The notes: generated by a model not told the origin, from the letters alone. A stretch of DNA of 64,000 nucleotides from Bacteroidota bacterium (GCA_018828585.1 JAHJVW010000089.1:1-64000); one strand, 5' to 3'; positions 52,779 to 62,654 are shown, numbered from the stretch's first letter. Numbers and translations are program-made.

Positions 52779-53435
52779 CTACCAAGCCTGATCGCCCAAA
52801 AGTGGCACAAATCTGAACGTATCTAAAATAATTTTGTCGAAATCATTTTCGCTTACGCGAATAACCGTTACCATTTTCTGCTCTTTCTCGTCTCCTACTG
52901 GGATCACTAAAATCCCTCCTATTTTTAACTGTCTTAAAAGTATTTGAGGGACCAAAGGTGCGCCAGCGGTGACAATGATTTTATCGTAAGGTGCATACTC
53001 AGCAATTCCTTTAGAGCCATCACCTAAAAAAAATTCAGCTTTATAGCCAATATGAGGTAAAACCTGTATGGTGCGATCGTATAATTTTACTTGGCGCTCA
53101 ATAGTATAGACTTTTGCTCCTAACTCTAATAGTACACAAGTTTGATAACCGCAGCCCGTACCAATTTCGAGAACTTTATCTCCTTTTTTAATGTGAAGAA
53201 GTTCGCTTTGATAAGCAACAGTATAAGGGTTGGAGATCGTTTGTCCGGCACCAATAGGAAAAGCTTTATCCAAATAGGCTTGTACCCAAAAAGTTTCATC
53301 AAAAAAGTAATGTCTTTTAACTTTACCAATAGCTGCTAAAACTTTTTCATCGCTTATCCCTCTTTTCTTTAAGTCTTCAACAAGCTTTTTCCTAGCTCCT
53401 TTTTCGCGATAATTATCTACAAACTTATATGCCAT
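52779..53435 (-). CDS. pcm: Protein-L-isoaspartate O-methyltransferase
   Basis: 218 residues from ATG 53435 (MAYKFVDNYREKG). RHYFFDETFWVQAYLDKAFPIGAGQTISNPYTVA is the PCMT signature with the substrate loop; VLEIGTGCGYQTCVL binds SAM. It repairs isoaspartyl damage in aged proteins. Note the beta-aspartyl-type peptidase 700 bases away, which could act on related bonds outside the cytoplasm. Confidence 0.93.
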   Translation of the reverse strand: MAYKFVDNYREKGARKKLVEDLKKRGISDEKVLAAIGKVKRHYFFDETFWVQAYLDKAFPIGAGQTISNPYTVAYQSELLHIKKGDKVLEIGTGCGYQTCVLLELGAKVYTIERQVKLYDRTIQVLPHIGYKAEFFLGDGSKGIAEYAPYDKIIVTAGAPLVPQILLRQLKIGGILVIPVGDEKEQKMVTVIRVSENDFDKIILDTFRFVPLLGDQAW

Positions 53436-53714
53436 GCTCAGCAAAAATAGAATCTCAAACCGAAACTTAAGCTTCTTTATTAAGTTTAGGATTAATTAAT
53501 TTATTCTAAGCTGAAAATCAGCCTTTTTCTCTTTAATATTAAATAATATGGATTTTAATAGTTTATAAGTGACACAAAAAATATCAAGAAATAATTTGGT
53601 TCATTTTATATTGTTCATGCTAAACCATATTTACATCATTAAATTACAAAATTTAAATTTATAGAGTTTGTATTATTTTGCAGAGATGAAGAAAATAAGC
53701 TCTATTTTTATGAG

Positions 53715-54389
53715 ATGAAAATTACGTCCTTTATTATTTTCTTTTGTCTGCTATTTTCATTTTCTACCAAAGCACAATCTAGCTATGACTACTCTTTTGG
53801 TGTAAAATTATTGTCTGTCGAAGAATTTCCAAAAATATTAAACGAGGTAAAAGGGAAATCAAAATATTATTTAGAACCTAGTAAAGGATTTATCTTTAAA
53901 GCTAACGACAATCAAATTAGCTATAGATTTCAGGTTTATACTTATAATAATAAAGATTTTAGCTTTAAAAATGAGTGTGAAACTTGTGAAATTATAACCG
54001 GAAAGTATAAATCATTAGATATAAAATTTGGTTTCGAACGTAGTGTGATTTATAGCAAACTACAGCCTTTTTATGGCTTAGATTTAGGATTTAAAAAAGT
54101 AAATTTTGAGGGAACATCAAAGGATTCAAACAATAGTGACTTTCTATATAACGCCAACGTAGAAAAAAACGGAGCTTTAGTTTATCCTTTTGTAGGTTTA
54201 AAATTCAATATTATTCCTGTTTTAAGTTTAAGCATCGAATCTGGAATTGATTTTTATTATAGCGATGATAAGGAAGTGAAATCAGGTCAAAATAATAATC
54301 TTTATTCTTTAAATCATTACAGAAGATGGGAGTTCGCAACTAGGCCAATAGGTTTATTAAGTTTGCAATATAGTTTTGGCAGGAACTAG
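53715..54389 (+). CDS. Hypothetical outer-membrane barrel protein
   Basis: 224 residues with a signal peptide (cut near TKAQ, 21). Strands of alternating residues and a C-terminal LQYSFGRN suggest a small outer-membrane barrel. Two cysteines in NECETCEI could form a loop disulfide. No family recognised. Two bases separate its stop from the stop of priA. Confidence 0.65.
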   Translation: MKITSFIIFFCLLFSFSTKAQSSYDYSFGVKLLSVEEFPKILNEVKGKSKYYLEPSKGFIFKANDNQISYRFQVYTYNNKDFSFKNECETCEIITGKYKSLDIKFGFERSVIYSKLQPFYGLDLGFKKVNFEGTSKDSNNSDFLYNANVEKNGALVYPFVGLKFNIIPVLSLSIESGIDFYYSDDKEVKSGQNNNLYSLNHYRRWEFATRPIGLLSLQYSFGRN

Positions 54390-54391
54390 GT

Positions 54392-56872
54392 TTAATACGG
54401 ATCAACATCTACTTGAACAAATATTCCTTTATTTATTTTATCTGATTCAAAATCTGCTATTTTTTCTTTAATTAAACTCTTAATTTTTGTAACCGATTGG
54501 TTTTTCCAATCCATTTTAATGATGATAGTTTGGATATAATAATTTCTGATTCTTCCTATTAAAGGTGATTGAGGACCTAAAACCATCTCTCCTAAATGAT
54601 GTCTCAAAAGCTTCCCGAAATTATCAGCCATCAATAATAGCTTTCCTAAATCTTTGTGCTTTAAATCAATATGAATTATTTTGTGATAAGGAGGATATTT
54701 AAATTGTTTTCGTTCGATCATTTCTTCACGATACATGCCCTCATAATCATTATCCACAATCTGCTTAATAATTCTATGTTTTACGTCATAAGTTTGGATA
54801 ATTACTTTCCCTTGTTTACTTCTTCTACCTGCTCTTCCAGCTACTTGAGATAGCATCTGAAAACTTCTTTCATAAGCTCTAAAATCAGGAAATTGAATAA
54901 TACTATCAGCATTAATAATTCCAATTAAAGTGACATTATCAAAATCAAGACCTTTAGCTACCATTTGAGTGCCCACTAAAATATCAATCTTCTTATCTTC
55001 AAAATCATTTAAAATAATGGAATGTGCATTTTTATTTCTGGTGGTATCATAATCTAATCTTGCGATTTTCGCTTCTGGCAAAATCACTTTTAAATCATCC
55101 TCCACTTTTTCGGTACCTAAACCTTTGTATTCAATATGCTTAGAGCCACATGCTGGACATTCTGTAATATTTTCTTCTTTATAGCCACAATAATGACAGT
55201 GCAATTTCCCTGAAGCTTTATGGTAAGTCAAACTCACATCACAATTGATACATTTTGGAGTATTACCACAAGTTTTACAAATTAAAACGGGGACATAACC
55301 TCTTCTATTTTGAAAAAGTATCACTTGCTCTTTTTTGTCTAATTTCTCTTGAATCTGTTGAAGCAGTACACTTGTGAAATTCTCCTTTATTAACTTTCTG
55401 CTTCTTTCTTCCGAAATACTGATCACTTCAATATCAGGCATTTTCACTCCTCCATATCTGATTGTTAGCTTTACCAAACCATATTTACCATTTAAAGCAT
55501 TGTAGTAAGTCTCTAAAGCTGGCGTGGCTGACCCTAAAAGTAATTTGGCGTTAGTTAATGATCCTAAAACAATCGCAGCGTCACGGGCATTGTACCGAGG
55601 TGCAGGATCATATTGCTTAAAACTTGCCTCATGCTCTTCATCAACTATGATTAATCCCAAATCAGAAAAAGGAAGGAATATAGAAGACCTTGCTCCAAGA
55701 ACAATTTTAACTTCATTATTTAATACTTTCTGCCAAATTTCTGCCCTTTCATTATCATTAAACTTACTATGATAAACGATAATTTGATTACCAAAATAAA
55801 CCTGAAGTCTTTCAATCATTTGACCTGTTAACGCAATTTCTGGTAAAAGATAAAGCGCTTGCTGCCCTTTTTCTAAATATTCTTCAATGAGGCTAATGTA
55901 GATTTGGGTTTTACCCGATGAGGTGATGCCATGTAAAAGGGTTACGCTTTTATCAATAAAAGATTCTTTAATCTGTTTAAGTGCTTTTAATTGATGGTCG
56001 TTAAGTATAAAATCAGAAGGAATAGAATTATCACCTTCGGCAAAACGACTTATAACTTTATCCTTTTGAATAAATATATCCTTATCAATTAGCGCTTTAA
56101 CTATCCCACTGCTAACGCTTGCAGCTTCTAAAAGATCAGATTTTTTAATCTCTGTCTTTTCTTTCTTTAGTTTGAGGTAGGCTAACAAAGCATCTAATTG
56201 TTTCGGTGCTCTTTCTAAAATTTCAAAAAGTTGTTTAAGATTTTCCTTATCATCATAAAAATCATTTAACTGGATAATGGCAACTCTTTTAGGCTGATAT
56301 TTTTCACTGATCTCTTCAGAAATAAAAATAATTTTCTTTTCTAAAAGAGATTTTAATAGCGGGAAAACTGATTTTTGAGCTAAAATCTTAGTGATCTCAT
56401 TGATACTCAACTCGTGTCTGAGTTCTAACGCGTCAAGAATAAGAAACTCCTTATCATTTAATAGGTTTCTATCAAATTCATGTTCGAGGTTTAAGATTAT
56501 ACGCGTTTCACTTGCTAGTTTTAATGCTGATGGCAATGCCGCAGCCATCACCTCACCTAAAGTACAGAGGTAATAATCAGCAATCCAATGCCAAAATTTT
56601 ATTTGCGTTTCCGAAACTATCGGTTGATCATCTATAATATCCAATAGATATTTAGCTTCATATTTTTCAGGAGCTAGTTTAGAAACCTTATAGATGATTG
56701 CTGTATAAATTTTGCTTTTACCAAATTGTACAACCGCCCTTCGGTCCTGCTGGGCATAAGAATTAAGGTGGGCAGGCACTCGATAAGTATAAGTTTTAGG
56801 AATTGCTAAAGGCAATATGACCTCAACAAACAAAGTTTGATGATCTAACTCACCTATTTCAAAGTCTATCAT
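54392..56872 (-). CDS. priA: Primosomal replication restart helicase PriA
   Basis: 826 residues. N-terminal DNA-binding domain (1-110), winged helix, DEAD-type motor with LLHGITSSGKTQIY and IVDEEHEASFKQ, a two-zinc cysteine module (CKTCGN, CINC, CHYCGY, CPACGS at about 540-585) and C-terminal helicase lobe (VAGRAGRRSKQGKVIIQT). It reloads replication forks after repair. The start ATG directly abuts the DUF423 stop codon. Confidence 0.95.
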   Translation of the reverse strand: MIDFEIGELDHQTLFVEVILPLAIPKTYTYRVPAHLNSYAQQDRRAVVQFGKSKIYTAIIYKVSKLAPEKYEAKYLLDIIDDQPIVSETQIKFWHWIADYYLCTLGEVMAAALPSALKLASETRIILNLEHEFDRNLLNDKEFLILDALELRHELSINEITKILAQKSVFPLLKSLLEKKIIFISEEISEKYQPKRVAIIQLNDFYDDKENLKQLFEILERAPKQLDALLAYLKLKKEKTEIKKSDLLEAASVSSGIVKALIDKDIFIQKDKVISRFAEGDNSIPSDFILNDHQLKALKQIKESFIDKSVTLLHGITSSGKTQIYISLIEEYLEKGQQALYLLPEIALTGQMIERLQVYFGNQIIVYHSKFNDNERAEIWQKVLNNEVKIVLGARSSIFLPFSDLGLIIVDEEHEASFKQYDPAPRYNARDAAIVLGSLTNAKLLLGSATPALETYYNALNGKYGLVKLTIRYGGVKMPDIEVISISEERSRKLIKENFTSVLLQQIQEKLDKKEQVILFQNRRGYVPVLICKTCGNTPKCINCDVSLTYHKASGKLHCHYCGYKEENITECPACGSKHIEYKGLGTEKVEDDLKVILPEAKIARLDYDTTRNKNAHSIILNDFEDKKIDILVGTQMVAKGLDFDNVTLIGIINADSIIQFPDFRAYERSFQMLSQVAGRAGRRSKQGKVIIQTYDVKHRIIKQIVDNDYEGMYREEMIERKQFKYPPYHKIIHIDLKHKDLGKLLLMADNFGKLLRHHLGEMVLGPQSPLIGRIRNYYIQTIIIKMDWKNQSVTKIKSLIKEKIADFESDKINKGIFVQVDVDPY

Positions 56873-57259
56873 TTATTTATCTTTCACAGCAGCCAACAAC
56901 AAACTTAACCATCCTAAAATAAAAAATAAACCTCCCACCGGAGTGATAGGACCAAGAAAACTAACTGACTCCCAATGAAAAACATTTTTTAAAGCCATCA
57001 AATATAAAGAACCACTAAATAGTATGATTCCGGCTACAAAGCAGTAAGATGAAAAATTGATGATGTTATTTTTAAACCGGGCAAAAGTAGATAGAAACAA
57101 GAGTGCAAAAGTATGGTAAAAATGATATTGAACAGCAGTGTGCCAGATCTCCATCTCATCAGCTGTAAGAATCTTCTTTAAGCTATGTGCGCCAAAGGCA
57201 CCAAAAACTACGGCTAACATTCCGAAAATTGCGGCTGATATAATAATTCTTTTATTCAT
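56873..57259 (-). CDS. DUF423 family membrane protein
   Basis: 128 residues with four membrane helices and the family signature AVVFGAFGAHSLKK at the start and LYLMALKN and ITPVGGLFFILGWL later. DUF423 (YgdD-like) has no proven function. It is immediately upstream of priA with no gap, so it is co-transcribed. Confidence 0.9.
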   Translation of the reverse strand: MNKRIIISAAIFGMLAVVFGAFGAHSLKKILTADEMEIWHTAVQYHFYHTFALLFLSTFARFKNNIINFSSYCFVAGIILFSGSLYLMALKNVFHWESVSFLGPITPVGGLFFILGWLSLLLAAVKDK

Positions 57260-57328
57260 TTTTAAGGTCTCAAGGTTTCGCTAATTTAATAAAGATGAAT
57301 CCAATTTTCAGCCTTCAATTCAAAAATC

Positions 57329-57336
57329 TATTTTTG
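57329..57336 (+). promoter_or_regulatory. Putative -7 box TATTTTTG
   Basis: An exact TAnnTTTG match 20 bases before the ATG at 57357, for the two-gene envelope unit. Confidence 0.4.
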
Positions 57337-57356
57337 TTGCTAAGGATATTTTAAAA

Positions 57357-58988
57357 ATGAAGAAGATTATAGTGATCATAAGTTTACTTTTTTTAGGAAT
57401 AATTGCGGTTACTTGGCTTTACTTTAAAAGTATGTCAGGTGTAGAAGGATCCAAGGAAAGTGTATTTAAAGTAATTCCTGATAATGCTTCTCTAGTTTTT
57501 GAATATAAAAATGAAAACTCATTTTACGATATTTTTAAAGATTTTGGTCTTTTTAAAGACGTTTTAGGTAACCAAAGTATAGATCATTTAGGTGCATTAA
57601 AAAGAATATTTGTTGATGATAAATCAATATCTGGAGTGTTTAATAAAAGTGATTTGTTCTTTTCTATTCATCAAACAGGAAAAAGTAAGTCAAATATTTT
57701 AATAATTGCCCCTTTTGGTAAGGATGTGAATTTATCAGAATCGGAAATGATCGAGTTAATAAAGACGAAATATAAAATAATCAAAGATTCATCTGCTTCA
57801 GATCATTCCTATCAAATTGCTTTCAGTAATCAATCTAATTTCCACTTCTATATCCATCAAAAAACATTAATAGGAAGTTTTAACAAAAGCTTAGTTGAAG
57901 AAAGCAAAGCGAAATTAGCAAATGGGAAATCTGCTAACCAATTCAAGATAGATTTTACGAATCCAAGAAATAGAAATTCAATTGCCAATCTTTACATCAA
58001 TTTTGCTAAGCTCCCTAATTTTTTAAATAATTTCTCCTCCCGAAAAAATCCTGAAGAGACTTTTTCATTAAAATCTATTGATGCAACAGCTTCTTTAAAC
58101 ATCAATTATCAAAGTAATGCTTTTATGTTTAGTGGGATTACTGAAGTGAATCAAAAAGCCACTAACTATTTCAATCTATTCTTAAATCAACAGCCGGGTC
58201 AAAATACCTTACGAAATATTATTCCGAATGATGCTGCAGATTATTCTTTTTTTTATATCTCAGATTTTAAAAGGTTTAGAAAAGGTTTAGATGATTTATT
58301 TATCTTAAGAAAAGAATCAGAAAAACTAAAAACTCAGTTAGATAATATAAAAACAAAGCATTCTATAAATATTGATGAGGAATTATTACCCGTTTTAGCA
58401 AACGAGTTTGGTGTGGTGCAATTAGCCTCTGGCGATAAAATTGGAATTGTAAAAACAAACAATACCAACCGGTTATCCTTCTTATTATCCACTATCAGTT
58501 CTCCATCTGAAGATCAAATTAGGCACTTTGATGATTCATTTTTACTTTATTATTTCTTAGGCGATCCGTTCAAGTATTTTCGCAGACCTTATTATGCAAT
58601 TGTAGAAAACCATCTAATTGTTGCAAATAATAACAGTGCTTTAAAAAGATTTTTAAATAGTTATAAAAAGCAAGATTTCTTAATCAGAACGGATAAAAAC
58701 ATTGATTTTCAGCAATATTTATCAAATCAGGGGAATATATTTTATTTTATCCATAACAGCAATTCAAAGGCTATAATCAGTTCCTTTTTAAATTCTACTT
58801 CTTATACGGCTTTTAAAAGTGACGATTTTAAATGGAAAGATATTTATGGTTTGGCGATTCAATTTAGTGCAGATAAAGACAGATTCTTCACCAATTTATA
58901 TATGAGTAAAATACCTGACCAAGATAAGTTACTCCCAAAAGTTGATTCATTGATGATTGACTCTATTACGCAATCAAATAAAAAATAG
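57357..58988 (+). CDS. Hypothetical membrane-anchored protein (DUF3352-like)
   Basis: 543 residues. One N-terminal membrane helix (about 4-25), then a long periplasmic mixed alpha/beta part. The opening VIPDNASLVFEYKNENSFYDI and repeated FYIHQKTLIGSFNKS-type segments recall DUF3352-type proteins, but the match is by eye. Operon partner of the DUF5723 gene 31 bases downstream; both are expected in the envelope. Confidence 0.65.
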   Translation: MKKIIVIISLLFLGIIAVTWLYFKSMSGVEGSKESVFKVIPDNASLVFEYKNENSFYDIFKDFGLFKDVLGNQSIDHLGALKRIFVDDKSISGVFNKSDLFFSIHQTGKSKSNILIIAPFGKDVNLSESEMIELIKTKYKIIKDSSASDHSYQIAFSNQSNFHFYIHQKTLIGSFNKSLVEESKAKLANGKSANQFKIDFTNPRNRNSIANLYINFAKLPNFLNNFSSRKNPEETFSLKSIDATASLNINYQSNAFMFSGITEVNQKATNYFNLFLNQQPGQNTLRNIIPNDAADYSFFYISDFKRFRKGLDDLFILRKESEKLKTQLDNIKTKHSINIDEELLPVLANEFGVVQLASGDKIGIVKTNNTNRLSFLLSTISSPSEDQIRHFDDSFLLYYFLGDPFKYFRRPYYAIVENHLIVANNNSALKRFLNSYKKQDFLIRTDKNIDFQQYLSNQGNIFYFIHNSNSKAIISSFLNSTSYTAFKSDDFKWKDIYGLAIQFSADKDRFFTNLYMSKIPDQDKLLPKVDSLMIDSITQSNKK

Positions 58989-59019
58989 CATCTTCAAATT
59001 TTAAAGATTAAATTTAGGG

Positions 59020-60480
59020 ATGAAGAAAAGTTTATTTCTGTTCTTTATTATTTTGACGCCAATACTTTCTTGGGCGCAAAATATTTCACTAACTCACTCT
59101 GGTACTTTATACGATGCCTCAGAAAATCCTGTACAAAAAAGCTTCCAAGTAGACTTTAGTAGAAAATATCAAATCACCATACTCCCAGCCTTAAGCTCTT
59201 TCATTTATTTTAAAGGAGAAGGGGCAATTCCCTTTAAAAAATTATTATTTAATACAAGCTCAAGCAGAACAGACATTTCGAACATCATACTTGGAGATGC
59301 AAATTCAAATAAAATTAATTTGAACCTGAATTTATATTTGTTCAATTTCAGAATTTTTAAAAATGTAAAATATAATAAGGAATTAGGTTTTTCTCTTCAA
59401 CTCAAGGATGAGGCTTATGGAAACATTACAGACGAGACTTTTGTATTGTTAGATTCATATAGAAATTTTCCATCGTCATCTTATCAAAATATTCTAAACA
59501 ATAATGCGGAAAACCAATCTTACTGGCAATTAAGTGTGAATTATAGAGAAGATTATAATAATACATGGGCTTTTGGCGGAAGATTTAGTCTTTTAGATGG
59601 CATTACCTACAATAAAATTGATATTGAAACATCTAGTCTTCAAATTTACCGGAACAATACTTATGAAATACCTATTACAGGAAAGTATGTTTCAAGCTTT
59701 GGATTAGGTCGTTTTGAAAATAAAAATTTAATTCCTGATCTAAAAAATATGGGAGCGGCAGTAAGTTCTGGCGTTTCTTACACTTCTAGAAAAGGGACCT
59801 ATCTAACTTTAAATGTTAAAGATTTAGGATTTATACATTGGGCAAAACAAACCTCTTATTATAATTTTACTGATACCATTGAGGGTACCAATACAAACCA
59901 AGTACGCTCTAATTTTTTTAATGGATCTGGTAAGCCTACAGACATCAATGAAGTAAATAAAAGCTATAATTCTTTAATTGATACAAAAATAGATTTTGCC
60001 GCGTCTAAAAATTTCGAGTTTTATACACCTGTATTCTTATTGTCTAAAAGTGTTTTTAATCAGAATGGACAAATGGCTCTACTTAACAATTTTAGAAAAA
60101 ATGCTTTTGTATTTAGCTTTAATCCGATTTATGATTTTAGAACAAAATGGCGTCTTGGAAGCCAGCTACTCATTCAGTCTCCAAATACCGAGTTTTATGT
60201 AGGATCTGAATCAATTTTATCTTCTTACCAGTTAGCAAAAGGATTTATCAAAAATGACCCCAGCATCGGTGGTAGCCCAAAAGCTAACTTTTATATAGGA
60301 TTCAACGTAAAGTTTGGTAGAATGATGCAAACCATAGGTAATGCAGATGATCTCTTAAGCTTAAACGATAAAGAAACAGGATTTGTAGTGCGATTATCTA
60401 ATAAGGATAAAAGGGCCGCTCAAAAGAGCAACAAACAAATAGAAAATAGAAGAAAAAAGAACAATAAGCGAAATAATTAG
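59020..60480 (+). CDS. DUF5723-like outer-membrane protein
   Basis: 486 residues with signal peptide (cut near SWAQ, 20). Many beta strands, and a Bacteroidota-specific DUF5723-style core (FGRMMQTIGNADDLLSLNDKE near the end), followed by a strongly basic tail (KDKRAAQKSNKQIENRRKKNNKR). The basic tail is unusual for an outer-membrane protein. Its TAG overlaps the tsaB stop on the opposite strand. Confidence 0.7.
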   Translation: MKKSLFLFFIILTPILSWAQNISLTHSGTLYDASENPVQKSFQVDFSRKYQITILPALSSFIYFKGEGAIPFKKLLFNTSSSRTDISNIILGDANSNKINLNLNLYLFNFRIFKNVKYNKELGFSLQLKDEAYGNITDETFVLLDSYRNFPSSSYQNILNNNAENQSYWQLSVNYREDYNNTWAFGGRFSLLDGITYNKIDIETSSLQIYRNNTYEIPITGKYVSSFGLGRFENKNLIPDLKNMGAAVSSGVSYTSRKGTYLTLNVKDLGFIHWAKQTSYYNFTDTIEGTNTNQVRSNFFNGSGKPTDINEVNKSYNSLIDTKIDFAASKNFEFYTPVFLLSKSVFNQNGQMALLNNFRKNAFVFSFNPIYDFRTKWRLGSQLLIQSPNTEFYVGSESILSSYQLAKGFIKNDPSIGGSPKANFYIGFNVKFGRMMQTIGNADDLLSLNDKETGFVVRLSNKDKRAAQKSNKQIENRRKKNNKRNN

Positions 60481-61169
60481 TTCGATTTCTTTTTCCCTGC
60501 AATAAAATCTTTTAGATAAAAAGGCTCAAAATACGCTACATCTGCAAAATCTTTTTGAAGATATTTTTGATGAGCTATTGCTGATAAATATTTAGCTGAG
60601 TTTTCAAAATCATCAATCACTCTCGCGTTAAAATGAGTACCTAATGAAGATTCGCATTTTAAAGCACCATCCCCAAAGAAATAAACCACGTTACGATCTA
60701 AAATATCCTTAAAGCTGTTTTCATCAATAATTTCGGCTTTAGTTTCTAATAAAACTTCTGTTTTTGAATTATAAATAGCACAATAAACCTCCATCCTTTT
60801 GGCATCTATCATGGGACAAAACAAAGTATCAGGATTAACTGAGAAATGATTACTCACAAACCCTGACGACATCGCTTCTAAAGTGTTTATAGCAACCAAG
60901 GGAATATCTAAGGCATAACACAAGCCCTTTGCAGTAGAAACGCCAATTCTCAAGCCCGTATAAGAACCCGGACCCATACTAATTGCAATTGCATTTAAAT
61001 CCGAAAACTGGTAGTTATTTTTCTTCATCAATTTATCAATAAAAAGAGTGATCACTGATGCATGAATATTTCTTTCTGTACGTTCGATAAAATCTAAAAC
61101 AACTCCGTCCTTTGCTAAAGCGACAGAGCAAGTTTGAGTTGCCGTTTCAATTTGTAAAATTAGTGACAT
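60477..61169 (-). CDS. tsaB: tRNA N6-threonylcarbamoyladenosine biosynthesis protein TsaB
   Basis: 230 residues. ASKHA fold with LQIETATQTCSVAL at the start and GPGSYTGLRIGVSTAKGLCYAL (about 67-88), the TsaB signature. It pairs with TsaD and TsaE to make t6A at position 37 of ANN-decoding tRNAs. Downstream of yidD by 19 bases on the same strand. Confidence 0.93.
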   Translation of the reverse strand: MSLILQIETATQTCSVALAKDGVVLDFIERTERNIHASVITLFIDKLMKKNNYQFSDLNAIAISMGPGSYTGLRIGVSTAKGLCYALDIPLVAINTLEAMSSGFVSNHFSVNPDTLFCPMIDAKRMEVYCAIYNSKTEVLLETKAEIIDENSFKDILDRNVVYFFGDGALKCESSLGTHFNARVIDDFENSAKYLSAIAHQKYLQKDFADVAYFEPFYLKDFIAGKKKSN

Positions 61170-61188
61170 TGTACAATTTTAATAAAAA

Positions 61189-61422
61189 TTAAGGAACCGG
61201 ATCATAACCATGTTTATGACTCCATGGATGGCACCTTCCTAACCGTTTTAAGGTAAGCCCCCCCCCCTTAAAAGGACCATATTTCTTAATAGCCTCCACT
61301 CCGTATTGAGAACAAGTAGGGCTGAAACGGCATGATGCGCCAGTTAGAGGAGAAATTAAGTATTGATAAGCTTTAATTAAAATCAAAAATAATAATCCAA
61401 TAATATTTTTAATGATTTTCAT
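61189..61422 (-). CDS. yidD: Membrane protein insertion efficiency factor YidD
   Basis: 77 residues. [26 protein letters not shown] and RCHPW...YDPVP are the family marks. It helps YidC-type insertion of inner-membrane proteins. Its start overlaps rnpA by 14 bases. A run of ten G (plus strand C 61258-61267) encodes Gly-Gly-Gly in KGGGLTLKR, where relatives usually have a Trp or other large residue; a one-base change would break the frame. Confidence 0.93.
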   Translation of the reverse strand: MKIIKNIIGLLFLILIKAYQYLISPLTGASCRFSPTCSQYGVEAIKKYGPFKGGGLTLKRLGRCHPWSHKHGYDPVP

Positions 61423-61813
61423 GCTCTTCCAATTTTTTTAATAATAAACTAAAGGTCGCTAAAAGCTTCTTCTGGATAAAATCAAAATCGTGAATTTGAT
61501 TACCAACATAGTTTAAACTCAATAAAATTTTATGGTTTTGTAACTCAGGATAAAGATACTGTCCTTTGCTCATGCGGTAAGCTTCCTTAATTTTTCGTTT
61601 AATAGCGTTTCTTTCAACGCTAGACTTGAAGCGTTTTTTTGGAACCGCAGTTAATAACTGAACAGGAAAATCTTGATCCAAACTTGAAGAATGAATCCAT
61701 GTTACTCTAAATGGGTACAATAAAAAAGAAGAACCGCTATTAAAAAGCTCCTTAAGCAACTTTTTACTACATAACCGTTCTTCTTTTTGAAAACTATATA
61801 TTTTGGATGCCAT
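61409..61813 (-). CDS. rnpA: Ribonuclease P protein component
   Basis: 134 residues. Basic protein with the RNR-type motif ([18 protein letters not shown]). It binds RNase P RNA to mature tRNA 5' ends. Gene order rpmH-rnpA-yidD is the classic one. A hairpin (61814-61848) abuts its start codon. Confidence 0.92.
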   Translation of the reverse strand: MASKIYSFQKEERLCSKKLLKELFNSGSSFLLYPFRVTWIHSSSLDQDFPVQLLTAVPKKRFKSSVERNAIKRKIKEAYRMSKGQYLYPELQNHKILLSLNYVGNQIHDFDFIQKKLLATFSLLLKKLEEHENH

Positions 61814-61848
61814 TTACCGAGGGCTTAAACAGATTTAAACGTCGGTAA
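61814..61848 (-). promoter_or_regulatory. Nested hairpin abutting the rnpA start
   Basis: TTACCGA (61814-61820) pairs with TCGGTAA (61842-61848), with an inner TTAAA/TTTAA stem. On the minus strand the outer stem ends at the base before the rnpA ATG. A second inverted repeat TAATTATC-AAAT-GATAATTA (61846-61865) overlaps it and may form an alternative structure. Confidence 0.5.
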
Positions 61849-61876
61849 TTATCAAATGATAATTAAGCAAACAAAA

Positions 61877-62035
61877 TTATGCTTTGTGACGACGTTCGTC
61901 TGATACTGTTAATCTTTTTCTGCCTTTTGCTCTTCTAGAAGCTAAAACTCTTCTACCATTTGCGGTAGACATTCTTTCTCTGAAACCGTGTTTATTTCTT
62001 CTTTTTCTTTGAGAAGGCTGGAATGTTCTTTTCAT
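61877..62035 (-). CDS. rpmH: 50S ribosomal protein L34
   Basis: 52 residues: [22 protein letters not shown], then [30 protein letters not shown] at the C-terminus, the complete conserved L34. It is the first gene of the rpmH-rnpA-yidD cluster. No dnaA lies beside it, and I see no DnaA-box cluster, so this is not evidently oriC. Confidence 0.96.
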   Translation of the reverse strand: MKRTFQPSQRKRRNKHGFRERMSTANGRRVLASRRAKGRKRLTVSDERRHKA

Positions 62036-62118
62036 GATGCTGTATTATAAATCTCTGTTTTAAAACAAGAGTGCAAATATAGGCTTGTTTTTCTTTAATT
62101 GCAAAAATGAATCGAAAT

Positions 62119-62535
62119 TTATTTGGACTTTAATAAATCTCTTATTTCCGACAATAGAATTTCTTCTTTACTAGGTGCAGGAGGTACCGAAGGTGCAGCC
62201 TCTTCTTTACGTTTCATTTTATTTACAAACTTCACCAACAAAAACATAAAAAAGGCTACAATTATAAATTCTAAAGTTACCGTTAAGAATTCGCCATATT
62301 TTATTGCAACTTCGGCTACTTTCTCAGTTCCATCGGCTGCAATTTCAGCTGGTTTTAGTACATATCGCCAGTCAGAAAAATCTTTTCCTTTAATCATCCC
62401 CACCAAAGGCATTACCATGCCATTAATAAATGATGATGTTACTTTTATAAAGGCAGCACCCATTACAAAGCCTATCGCAATATCGGCAAGGTTACCTTTT
62501 AATGCAAAATCTTTAAATTCTTTAGCAAATCCCAT
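62119..62535 (-). CDS. mscL: Large-conductance mechanosensitive channel
   Basis: 138 residues. GFAKEFKDFALKGNLADIAIGFVMGAAFIKVTSSFINGMVMPLVG is the MscL amphipathic helix plus first membrane helix; a second helix (about 83-103) and charged C-terminal helix follow. It opens under membrane tension to release solutes in osmotic downshock. Confidence 0.95.
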   Translation of the reverse strand: MGFAKEFKDFALKGNLADIAIGFVMGAAFIKVTSSFINGMVMPLVGMIKGKDFSDWRYVLKPAEIAADGTEKVAEVAIKYGEFLTVTLEFIIVAFFMFLLVKFVNKMKRKEEAAPSVPPAPSKEEILLSEIRDLLKSK

Positions 62536-62654
62536 ATTTAAATTTTATTGATGAAAAACTAAATTAAAAAAATTAAATAAACGAAAAACTAATTGGACTA
62601 TTTATTTTTTTAATAATGGCTCAAAAAATCATACGACATTTTAATTCCTTTGAT

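Noticed and set aside
61800-62100. Replication origin next to rpmH
   Set aside because: No dnaA or dnaN gene and no cluster of DnaA boxes (TTATCCACA-like) was seen around rpmH-rnpA.
62123-62551. 142-codon plus-strand frame
   Set aside because: Antisense of the complete mscL gene; residues mirror its membrane helices.
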